From assembly GCA_001871015.1 (NCBI GenBank), contig MNUO01000079.1, positions 1 to 14,518 on the forward strand: a stretch of DNA of 14,518 nt, in the 5' to 3' direction. Shown here in pieces: positions 5,830-11,914 of this stretch (its first letter is position 1; the number at the start of each line of letters is the position of its first letter). The notes below the pieces were generated by a model. That model did no database searches. It worked only from the letters and a program-made list of their open reading frames with translations, and was not told the DNA's origin. A program made the translations under genes and the position numbers. Source of the DNA: Candidatus Desantisbacteria bacterium CG1_02_38_46. GTDB lineage: Bacteria; Desantisbacteria; UBA1551; UBA1559.

Positions 5830-6192
5830 ATGATTTCTTATGAGGATGCACCTGATATCAAGGAAAAAGTTGATGGTATTATTTCTGCTGCCGGACTTAC
5901 CCACATAAAAAATGAATTCCTTATCTGTATTCGTTCCCGTGGTTCCGGGGCGCGCCGCGTCCTTGCCAGATGCCATGCTTTACCAAGAATAATGCAGAAA
6001 GCATTGAATACCGGCGCTCGGTACGTAATTGAGGTAATAAGCGAAAAGTTTGACAGGCTGTCAGAAGAACAACAGATGAAAACACTGATTCATGAACTTA
6101 TGCATATTCCAAAATCTTTTGGCGGTGGTTTTATTCACCATAATATTGTAAATTCACAAACAGTCAATAAAATATGGAAGGAAATTCAATAA
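5830..6192 (+). CDS. small HExxH metallopeptidase, phage type
   Basis: A 120-residue protein with the zinc-binding motif HELMH (His88, Glu89, His92), followed by a Gly-rich turn and HH at 103-104 that can supply the third ligand. The sequence context (LIHELMHIPKSFGGGFIHHN) and the size match the putative phage metallopeptidase family. An Arg-rich block (residues 36-47, RSRGSGARRVLA) precedes it. I chose ATG 5830 (AAGG eight bases upstream) over the TTG at 5797, which adds residues from the end of the broken Fic region. It lies alone between the RhuM-Fic remnant and AbiE. Substrate unknown; the host role may be defence or regulatory proteolysis. Confidence 0.65.
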   Translation: MISYEDAPDIKEKVDGIISAAGLTHIKNEFLICIRSRGSGARRVLARCHALPRIMQKALNTGARYVIEVISEKFDRLSEEQQMKTLIHELMHIPKSFGGGFIHHNIVNSQTVNKIWKEIQ

Positions 6193-6204
6193 AAAGAGGG
6201 AGGG

Positions 6205-6277
6205 ATTGCTTCCCCCCAATGCTTGTTTGCTCTTACGAGAGCCTACCTCGGCACAAGCAAACAATGGGGGTCGCAAT
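6205..6277. repeat. imperfect inverted repeat, REP/MITE-like
   Basis: Matching arms ATTGC (6205-6209)/GCAAT (6273-6277), CCCCC/GGGGG and TTGTTTGCT (6223-6231)/AGCAAACAA (6256-6264) make a long bulged hairpin. The ends ATTGCTT and GTCGCAATGAC are of the kind seen in widespread CATTGCGA-type intergenic repeats. It overlaps no real gene and fills the gap before the AbiE promoter. Confidence 0.6.
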
Positions 6278-6378
6278 GACATATGGTAAGGCTCCCACCA
6301 CAAAGACTGGCGGATATTCGAAAAGGTCTGCCCTACAAGAGCCCGATTTTTCTGTTATAGAACAAAAAAGCGAATTTA

Positions 6379-6457
6379 CTTGCAAAATTATGCAAAATGT
6401 GGTATAATATATACTACAAAATGAGAAAAGTAGCAAGTTAATGCATAATTTGGCAAG
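6379..6457 (+). promoter_or_regulatory. AbiE promoter with flanking inverted operators
   Basis: TTGCAA (6380-6385), 17 nt, TATAAT (6403-6408) with an extended -10 TG. Two 20-bp sites in inverted orientation flank the core promoter: CTTGCAAAATTATGCAAAAT (6379-6398) and the reverse complement of 6438-6457, which match at about 16 of 20 positions. AbiEi antitoxins are known to repress their own promoter by binding paired inverted repeats, so these are the likely AbiEi sites. Confidence 0.75.
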
Positions 6458-6469
6458 AAAGAGTCTAAA

Positions 6470-7261
6470 ATGAATACACAAGAAAATCTTTTAAATAATA
6501 GCCCAGTATTCACTTCAAAAGAATATCAGGATGAATTTAAGGAAATAAATACTAAATCTACTGTGCGGACCAAAATAGGCAGATTGCTAAAAAAAGGTAG
6601 AATGGGAACAATGGGCGGCGGGATATATTTTGTTATCCCCCAGGGCTATGATGTAAAGTCATACACTCCAGATAAATTTCTTGCTGCATCAAAAATGCGA
6701 GAGGACGCTGTCATAGGTTATCATTCTGCTTTTGAACTGCTTGGTTATGCTACACAAGTATTCAATACCGTGTATTATATCACTTCGTTGCAAAAGCAAA
6801 TGAAATCTTTTAGAGGAGTTACATATCTTTCGGTCTCTGTGCAAAGACCCCTGCAGGGTAGGGCTAGTTTTGGAATAGAAAAAATAGCAAGGGACAAAGT
6901 AAGAGTTGCGGTGACCAACAAAGAGCGTACGCTTATAGATTGTCTGGATAGACTTGAATATTCCGGTGGATTTGAAGAATTATGCCATTGCGCGGAAGCT
7001 CTTCCATATCTTGACCTGGATTTTGTTTTTGAATATCTTTCTGTTCTGTCAAAGAAAAGTCTTTTTGCAAAAGCAGGATATTTGCTTGAGAAATATAAGG
7101 ATAAATTTTTCTTTGATGAGAAATGGGTAAAGAGATTTATCTCTGAAAGATTTAAGTCTCCGTCTATAGCATATCTTGGAAGTCGCTCGGATGATAATAA
7201 ATTAATAGCGAGATGGAACCTTATGGTTCCCAAAAAATATCTTGTAGAAAGCGAACGTTAA
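6470..7261 (+). CDS. abiEi: AbiEi antitoxin of the type IV AbiE system
   Basis: This 263-residue protein has the AbiEi layout: an N-terminal winged helix (residues 12-60, with VFTSKEYQDEF and TKIGRLLKKGRM), then a larger C-terminal domain with the family stretch AVIGYHSAFELLGYATQ and, further on, VAVTNKERTLIDCLDR. AbiEi counteracts the AbiEii nucleotidyltransferase without binding it directly and represses the operon. ATG 6470 is the first sensible start; its ribosome-binding site is weak (GAAAGAG). Its stop TAA overlaps the AbiEii start as TAATG, the usual coupled arrangement. The gene looks intact. Confidence 0.88.
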   Translation: MNTQENLLNNSPVFTSKEYQDEFKEINTKSTVRTKIGRLLKKGRMGTMGGGIYFVIPQGYDVKSYTPDKFLAASKMREDAVIGYHSAFELLGYATQVFNTVYYITSLQKQMKSFRGVTYLSVSVQRPLQGRASFGIEKIARDKVRVAVTNKERTLIDCLDRLEYSGGFEELCHCAEALPYLDLDFVFEYLSVLSKKSLFAKAGYLLEKYKDKFFFDEKWVKRFISERFKSPSIAYLGSRSDDNKLIARWNLMVPKKYLVESER

Positions 7262-8208
7262 TGCAATATGCTCCTGAATATATAAACAAAATAAGAAATG
7301 GATTTCAGGGTGATTCAGTAGAGAAGGTTTTACGCCTGCAGACTCTGCTTAGTGATTTCAGCAAACACCCTTATTTGAAAGATAGAATAGTACTTAAAGG
7401 TGGGACAGCTATAACACAGTTTCACTTTCAGTTTCCACGTATATCAGTAGACATTGATCTGGACTATATCGGTAGTCCGAAGCTTGAAGGAATGAAGGAG
7501 GAACGCCCAAGATTAGAAGAAACAATGGACCAAATTTTCAAAAGCCAGAAATATGTCTTTGAATGGAGCGAAGATGAGCATGCCGGGAGAAAATGTATGC
7601 TTAAATTTGTAAACTTTCACGGAAACAACGATAACGTTCGTGTGGATATAAATTATCTGATGCGTATACCGGTAATGCAGATTGTCAGGATGAAATCTTT
7701 TAGTTTTGAAGAAGATTTTCATTTAGAATTTCCTGTCCTTCAGTTAGAAGAGTTGTATGCCGGTAAGACAAAAGCTCTTCTGGAAAGGGGTCTGGCACGA
7801 GACCTGTATGACTTATATCGATTGTTAAAAGATAAACTACCTATAGATACAAATATGTGGAGGACTATAACGATTTTATTCTGCTCCTCGTTGAGAGATG
7901 ATTTTAGAAAGTATACATCAAAAAGACTGGATATAGTATCAGAAACAGATGTCTGGACTGCTCTCCATCCTATTTTGAGGTCAGATGAGCGTCCAACAAG
8001 AGAAGAAATGATGAAAATAATTTATCCTTTTATTGAGGAGTTGTTTTCGTTTAAGGAGAATGAGAAGCAATATCTGGATTCGCTGATGAAAGGTGTTTAT
8101 GACCCGTCTTTATTGTTCGGAAAAGGTGCTCTTGCTGAAAAATTAGCAAAGCATCCGGCTCTTTTGTGGAAGGCAAAAAATGTCAGTGAATATCTGACAA
8201 AACAATGA
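7261..8208 (+). CDS. abiEii: AbiEii nucleotidyltransferase toxin
   Basis: A 315-residue protein starting at ATG 7261, one base into the AbiEi stop. Motif I LKGGTAITQF (Gly47-Gly48) plus ISVDIDLDY (Asp64, Asp66) forms the NTase metal site. The later motif with Lys169, Arg180, Asp181 and Asp184 (GKTKALLERGLARDLYDLYR) is the conserved AbiEii signature. Length and motif spacing are normal, so it is probably active. Family members of this type block growth by transferring nucleotides, in some cases to tRNA acceptor ends, and give abortive infection against phage. It ends the coding part of segment C. Confidence 0.9.
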   Translation: MQYAPEYINKIRNGFQGDSVEKVLRLQTLLSDFSKHPYLKDRIVLKGGTAITQFHFQFPRISVDIDLDYIGSPKLEGMKEERPRLEETMDQIFKSQKYVFEWSEDEHAGRKCMLKFVNFHGNNDNVRVDINYLMRIPVMQIVRMKSFSFEEDFHLEFPVLQLEELYAGKTKALLERGLARDLYDLYRLLKDKLPIDTNMWRTITILFCSSLRDDFRKYTSKRLDIVSETDVWTALHPILRSDERPTREEMMKIIYPFIEELFSFKENEKQYLDSLMKGVYDPSLLFGKGALAEKLAKHPALLWKAKNVSEYLTKQ

Positions 8209-8421
8209 AGATTTAAGTTAGAATGTGGTAGGTCAAAGGAAAATTTGTGCCAGATTTGTGCCATTTCCAGACAAAAACAGATATTTTATTTGCCTTTAAC
8301 AAATATTATACTAATATTCATTAAAGGTTTGACGAAAAGTAGGAAAGTTCAGTTTCATCTTACTCAATCGACTGAACAAATTGTAAATGGAGGCGAGTGA
8401 ATATAGTCGGGGGAGGATAAG
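8209..8421. other. non-coding end of segment C
   Basis: It holds the TTGTGCC double site (8245-8262) and an inverted pair GTTCAGT (8347-8353)/ACTGAAC (8371-8377) with a 17-nt loop. No tRNA-like att core follows, unlike at the ends of segments A and B. No gene is seen. Confidence 0.5.
8245..8278 (+). repeat. TTGTGCC double repeat, segment C right end
   Basis: TTGTGCC-AGAT-TTGTGCC then CCAGACAAAAACA, nearly identical to 2205-2238. It suggests the right end of segment C was once like that of segment A, with its att core since lost. Confidence 0.55.
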
Positions 8422-8723
8422 GTGAAGATACTGTGGACGGTAGTTATTATTGTGGGGGGTTTGGTGGTGCTTGGTATGCTATGGGTGGGGCGTTCGCTGA
8501 AGTTACGATTCTTCCAGCCCAGAATGCAAATGCAAAATATCCGGCAACAATTGAGGAGTGAAAATACGGGGAGGTGATTGAAAAACTGCACAAGTTTATA
8601 AAGGATAAAGGATATAAAATAACAGGACCACATGAGGAAGAATATATCAGGGGGCCGGAGCTAATTTTCAGAAGCCCCAAGAATTATATGACAATTATAA
8701 GATATGAGGTGAGGAAGAAGTAA
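8422..8723 (+). pseudogene. broken membrane-anchored GyrI-like protein
   Basis: GTG 8422 has a strong GGGAGG five bases upstream and encodes a transmembrane N-terminus (ILWTVVIIVGG). The frame then leaves the family sequence at a G-run near 8452-8457. A second frame carries AWYAMGGAFAEVTILPA, hits TGA at 8559-8561, then continues with a typical GyrI/effector-binding ending: EVIEKLHKFIKDKGYKITGP, EYIRGPELIF and the stop at 8721. So one frameshift and one nonsense mutation inactivate it. TGA is a normal stop elsewhere in the window, so readthrough is unlikely. Intact relatives are small membrane-tethered ligand-binding proteins. Confidence 0.6.
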
Positions 8724-8726
8724 ATC

Positions 8727-8755
8727 TTGCAAAAGTTTCATATTTATGGTATAAT
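8727..8755 (+). promoter_or_regulatory. promoter-like sequence abutting the smpB start
   Basis: TTGCAA (8727-8732), 17 nt, TATAAT (8750-8755), very similar to the AbiE promoter. Transcription would start near 8762, after the ATG at 8758, so it cannot serve smpB in the usual way. It may be coincidental or decayed. Confidence 0.35.
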
Positions 8756-8757
8756 AT

Positions 8758-9210
8758 ATGGCAGAGAAAATAATAGCGGTAAATCGCAAGGCATATCACA
8801 ATTATTTTATCCTTGAGACATACGAATCTGGACTTGTTTTGACTGGAGGCGAAGTAAAATCTCTTCGTGAAGGTAAGGTCAATCTCGGCGATAGTTTTGG
8901 CAGGATAGAAAAAAATGAAGCATTTTTGTATAATATGCACATAAGCCCGTATTTTTATGATGCTAAAGAAGAATATGACCCTTTACGCACGAGAAAATTG
9001 CTTTTTCACAGGGAAGAAATAAATCGCCTGATTGGTAAAATAAACCAGAAGGGACTTACGCTTATACCATTGAAATTATATTTTAAAAAAGGCAGGGCTA
9101 AAATAGAATTGGGATTAGCAAAAGGCAAGAAATTGCACGATAAACGAGAAGTTTTGAAAAAGAAAGCAGACAAAAGAGAAATTGACAGAGCGATGAGAGG
9201 GAGGGGGTGA
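8758..9210 (+). CDS. smpB: SsrA-binding protein SmpB
   Basis: SmpB binds the tRNA-like domain of tmRNA and brings it to stalled ribosomes for trans-translation. Family blocks are clear: [36 protein letters not shown] and, near the C-terminus, [14 protein letters not shown] with a basic tail ([17 protein letters not shown]). The 150-residue length is normal. ATG 8758 fits the family N-terminus, but there is no ribosome-binding site and a TATAAT ends two bases upstream, so initiation is unusual. Its partner RNA ssrA follows with an overlap: the predicted mature tmRNA starts at 9203, inside the last three codons, and the TGA stop (9208-9210) is largely within the acceptor stem. Confidence 0.95.
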   Translation: MAEKIIAVNRKAYHNYFILETYESGLVLTGGEVKSLREGKVNLGDSFGRIEKNEAFLYNMHISPYFYDAKEEYDPLRTRKLLFHREEINRLIGKINQKGLTLIPLKLYFKKGRAKIELGLAKGKKLHDKREVLKKKADKREIDRAMRGRG

Positions 9211-9589
9211 AAAGGTTTCGACGGGAATATAGACCAGTGGTTGCATACCGAGAATGTCGGGAATCTCGTTAAATTTCCGGCAAAAACATAAACGCTAACA
9301 CTTTGGTAGCGTAATCCCCCCCTTCTTGCTTTCGTCCCCCTTGTGGGGACTTTCGCAAGAAAGCAGGGGGGCACGTCCTGCCGGTTTCGCCTGCAGGGTC
9401 GGCAAGGGCGTAAGATATGCAGGATAGTCCTGCGTTTTTTGCCTGAGAAGGCAGGATGAAAACTAATCAGGCTGGTCCCGCTTTTATCCCGCATACAGGA
9501 ATGGGCGGGACAAGATTAAATGTATGATAAGTATGTAGTAACTTCTGGGGAGATATTTTCGGACGCGGGTTCGATTCCCGCCACCTCCA
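9203..9589 (+). ncRNA. ssrA: transfer-messenger RNA (tmRNA)
   Basis: The 5' acceptor strand GGGGGTG (9203-9209) pairs with CACCTCC (9582-9588) with one G-U pair, and the discriminator A is 9589. Near the 5' end is the conserved TTCGACGGG. The T arm GCGGG-TTCGATT-CCCGC is at 9565-9581. CCA is not encoded. The tag frame most likely resumes at GGC 9279 and ends at TAA 9312-9314, giving GKNINANTLVA, a plausible degradation tag ending in LVA. A long irregular hairpin (9316-9372, with inner stem GTCCCC/GGGGAC) follows the tag. A T-run right after 9589 may act as terminator. Length, about 387 nt, is normal. The exact resume codon is inferred. Confidence 0.92.
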
Positions 9590-9593
9590 TTTT
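9568..9593 (+). repeat. ssrA 3'-end att copy, left
   Basis: This 26-bp stretch (T loop to just past the discriminator: TTCGATTCCCGCCACCTCCA and flanks) is repeated exactly at 9703-9728. The identity begins at the last T-stem base pairs, as expected for tyrosine-recombinase sites that use the T-loop/3'-end of tRNA-like genes. Confidence 0.8.
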
Positions 9594-9702
9594 TTTCTGA
9601 GAACCCTAAGGGGTGCAGGGGAAAAAATTCTCCTGCGTAGTAGAGAGGGTAACACTCGCCGCAGGCGAGGCCCTAGGGGGTGTAAACCCCATTGGGGACT
9701 GT
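9590..9702. other. scar between the two ssrA 3'-end copies
   Basis: About 109 bp rich in hairpins: GCAGGGGA/TCTCCTGC (around 9616-9638), CTCGCC-gca-GGCGAG (around 9656-9670) and GGGG/CCCC runs at 9674-9696. No gene is seen. It is most simply the residue of an integrated element that lost its genes. Confidence 0.5.
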
Positions 9703-9728
9703 GGTTCGATTCCCGCCACCTCCATTTT
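9703..9728 (+). repeat. ssrA 3'-end att copy, right
   Basis: Exact copy of 9568-9593. The sequence before it (TGTGG) cannot form the T stem with CCCGC, so this copy is not a functional RNA end. It lies 20 bp upstream of the amidase start, so the element end may now supply upstream sequence for that gene. Confidence 0.8.
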
Positions 9729-9748
9729 CCCAAAGTAAAAAGAGTGCG

Positions 9749-10867
9749 ATGAAAAACAATTATAAAATAAGGCTTTTCAAAAATGGTCGCTGTCCCTATT
9801 TTTTAATATTTTTTTCTCTTATTATTTTGTGTACAGATATCAATGCTTACATTCTTGAACCCACCAAAATTGATGGCAAAGAGTATATTTCCCTTGATGA
9901 TATCTGTGAAATTTTTGACATTTCTTTTGATTTCCAATCATATCCCAGAAAAATAGTTTTGAAAAGTGAAAATGAAACAATTACACTATTACCGTTCAGT
10001 CCGCAGATGATGATTTCCAGGTCCGCAACCAGCCGGGAAGTTGTTGGCGGGAGCCGGGTTTATATTTTAGAATCCCCTCCAAAATTTAAAGATGGAATAA
10101 TCTTTATCCCGATAAGTTTTATTGGTAAAGCTTTTGGAGAAAAAGCACTTGAAAGTTTAAAGGAGAAGAAAGAGGCTAAAATCAAAACCATTGTAATAGA
10201 TGCTGGGCATGGGGGGAAGGACCCGGGAGCCATAGGCCCAAATGGGTTAATGGAAAAGGAAATCAACTTAGATGTGGCCCACAAGGTTTATCGCCTTCTA
10301 AATTCAAGATTGCCCCTCAAAGTATTGATGACAAGGAAAGATGATATTTTTGTTCCATTGTTCGAGCGCACTAAGTTCGCAAACTCAAAAGGAGCAGATT
10401 TGTTTGTCAGTATTCACTGCAACGCCGCATTTTCACCAAAGACGAAAGGATGTGAAACATATTTTGTTTCTCCTGCTTTAGACCCAGATGCGAGAGCTGT
10501 AGAAGTATTGGAGAATTCAGTAATAAAATTAGAGTTTGAAGAGTCAAAAATTCTCAAAAATAATTATCTTGCATCAATCCTCGAGGATATGGCTTATTAT
10601 GAGTTCGTTCGTGAATCCAGCTTTGCTGCTGCATGTGTCCAGAACAATCTGAGTGAGAGGCTTAACCTTGAAAATAGAGGTATAAAACAGGCTTTGTTTT
10701 ATGTGCTCAGGGGAGCTGCATCACCTTCAATATTGATTGAGATTGCTTTTATTTCAAATCCGGAAGAAGAAGCTAAACTTGCTACAGAATCATTTCGTAA
10801 AGAAGTTAGCGAAGCTATCTTTAATGGAATAAAGGAATATTTGACGACAGGTGGAACATTCAAATAA
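9749..10867 (+). CDS. N-acetylmuramoyl-L-alanine amidase (Amidase_3)
   Basis: A 372-residue exported cell-wall amidase that cleaves the bond between muramic acid and the stem peptide. After a signal peptide (hydrophobic FLIFFSLIILC, residues about 18-28) comes a region like the copper-amine-oxidase N-terminal domain (about 40-135). The zinc amidase domain follows: VIDAGHGGKDPGAIG (His154), MEKEINL (Glu169), SIHCNAA (His223) and the catalytic LIEIAFISNPEEE (Glu331). I chose ATG 9749; the longer frame upstream only translates the ssrA repeat. The signal peptide residues NGRCPYFL (12-19) are encoded by a REP-like repeat found elsewhere in intergenic DNA. queD follows after 6 bp, so it probably heads the que operon. 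Confidence 0.88.
   Translation: MKNNYKIRLFKNGRCPYFLIFFSLIILCTDINAYILEPTKIDGKEYISLDDICEIFDISFDFQSYPRKIVLKSENETITLLPFSPQMMISRSATSREVVGGSRVYILESPPKFKDGIIFIPISFIGKAFGEKALESLKEKKEAKIKTIVIDAGHGGKDPGAIGPNGLMEKEINLDVAHKVYRLLNSRLPLKVLMTRKDDIFVPLFERTKFANSKGADLFVSIHCNAAFSPKTKGCETYFVSPALDPDARAVEVLENSVIKLEFEESKILKNNYLASILEDMAYYEFVRESSFAAACVQNNLSERLNLENRGIKQALFYVLRGAASPSILIEIAFISNPEEEAKLATESFRKEVSEAIFNGIKEYLTTGGTFK
9781..9801 (+). repeat. REP-like unit inside the amidase signal peptide
   Basis: AATGGTCGCTGTCCCTATTT matches the intergenic units at 275-294 and 2529-2548. Here it is translated as NGRCPYF in the signal peptide. Confidence 0.6.
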
Positions 10868-10873
10868 AAGAAA

Positions 10874-11230
10874 ATGTTTGAACTTAAGGTAAGTGCAAAT
10901 TTTTCAGCAGCACATAAATTGCGTAAATATCAGTGGAAATGTGCCCGGTTACATGGACACAACTGGAAAGTAGATGTTTATATCAGGTCAAATCTCCTCA
11001 ATAAAATTGGAATGATAAAAGATGCCAGAGAAGTAAAGAAAATATTGAAAAAATTTCTGGAGAAGCTGGACCACAAATATTTAAATGAGATGGTGTTTTT
11101 TAAAGAAAGAAATCCCACCTCGGAAAATATTGCCAGGTATATCTATGATGGATTGAAAAAAAGACTGCCGCAGATGGCAGAAGTCCGGGTTCATGAATCC
11201 GATTCAGCAGCAGTCAGTTATCGTGCGTAG
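10874..11230 (+). CDS. queD: 6-carboxytetrahydropterin synthase QueD
   Basis: QueD converts dihydroneopterin triphosphate to 6-carboxytetrahydropterin, the first committed step to preQ0 and queuosine. The 118-residue length is normal. Zinc ligands are His14 (FSAAHKL), His27 and His29 (LHGHNW), with catalytic Cys23 just before. LDHKYLNE, PTSENIARYI and the HES near the C-terminus are the other conserved blocks. It starts at ATG 10874, six bases after the amidase, with no strong ribosome-binding site, and is followed by queC and queE in one operon. Confidence 0.95.
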   Translation: MFELKVSANFSAAHKLRKYQWKCARLHGHNWKVDVYIRSNLLNKIGMIKDAREVKKILKKFLEKLDHKYLNEMVFFKERNPTSENIARYIYDGLKKRLPQMAEVRVHESDSAAVSYRA

Positions 11231-11239
11231 AGAAAAGTT

Positions 11240-11914
11240 GTGAAGAAAGCAATAGTCTTGTTATCCGGTGGCATTGATTCAGCTACAACGCTTTATTGGG
11301 CAAAGACAAAAGGTTATAAGTGTTTCTGTCTTACTTTTGACTATGGGCAGCGTCATAAAAGAGAAATAAAATCCGCACGCGCTATTGCAAGAAAAGTAGC
11401 CTGTCCCCTTTTTGTATTTAAGATAAATCTTCCCTGGAAAGGAAGCACGTTATTTCGCAATTCAGGAAAGATTTCTTTTCCCAAATCTCTTGCCGAAATA
11501 AAAAAAAGAATTCCTTCAACTTATGTTCCTTCAAGAAATACAATTTTTTTAAGCATTGCTCTTTCATATGCTGAATCAATCAGAGCACAGGCAATTTTCA
11601 TCGGAGCAAATGCAATTGACTTCAGCGGTTATCCTGACTGCCGTCCGAATTATTATACCGCTTTCAAAAAAATAGCACGACTTGGAACAAAGTGCGGAGT
11701 AGAAGGGAATCCGATTTCAATTCTGGTGCCATTATTAAAAAAGACAAAGGCACAAATTATAAAATTAGGAAAAAAATTAGGAGTTCCGTTTGAATTGACG
11801 TGGTCCTGTTATGCGGGTAGAAATAAACCCTGCGGTAAATGTGACGCCTGCAGTTTGAGAAAAAAGGGATTTATAGAAGCAGGAATAACAGATGCCTGTG
11901 GTTGCAAAACATGA
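11240..11914 (+). CDS. queC: 7-cyano-7-deazaguanine synthase QueC
   Basis: QueC makes preQ0 from 7-carboxy-7-deazaguanine using ATP and ammonia. The PP-loop LLSGGIDSATTLYWA (residues 7-21) binds ATP. A zinc site is formed by Cys190, Cys198, Cys201 and Cys204 (SCYAGRNKPCGKCDACSLR). The 224-residue length is normal. The start is GTG 11240, nine bases after queD. The stop overlaps the queE start as ATGA, so the two are coupled. Confidence 0.95.
   Translation: MKKAIVLLSGGIDSATTLYWAKTKGYKCFCLTFDYGQRHKREIKSARAIARKVACPLFVFKINLPWKGSTLFRNSGKISFPKSLAEIKKRIPSTYVPSRNTIFLSIALSYAESIRAQAIFIGANAIDFSGYPDCRPNYYTAFKKIARLGTKCGVEGNPISILVPLLKKTKAQIIKLGKKLGVPFELTWSCYAGRNKPCGKCDACSLRKKGFIEAGITDACGCKT

Noticed and set aside
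6174-6407. 77-codon + strand frame
   Set aside because: It translates the inverted repeat at 6205-6277 and the AbiE promoter; no family features.
8559-8561. TGA recoding in the GyrI-like gene
   Set aside because: Several intact genes here (queC, abiEii, smpB) end in TGA, and this gene also has a separate frameshift.
9703-9728. A second tmRNA or tRNA gene
   Set aside because: Only the 3' half is present and the T stem cannot form; it is a duplicated att end.
9467-9733. A - strand frame with two WRWRESN blocks
   Set aside because: It is the antisense of the two ssrA 3'-end copies, which explains the repeated peptide.
9590-9748. preQ1 riboswitch ahead of the amidase-que operon
   Set aside because: I could not find the preQ1 aptamer hairpin and A-rich tail; the hairpins here belong to the integration scar.
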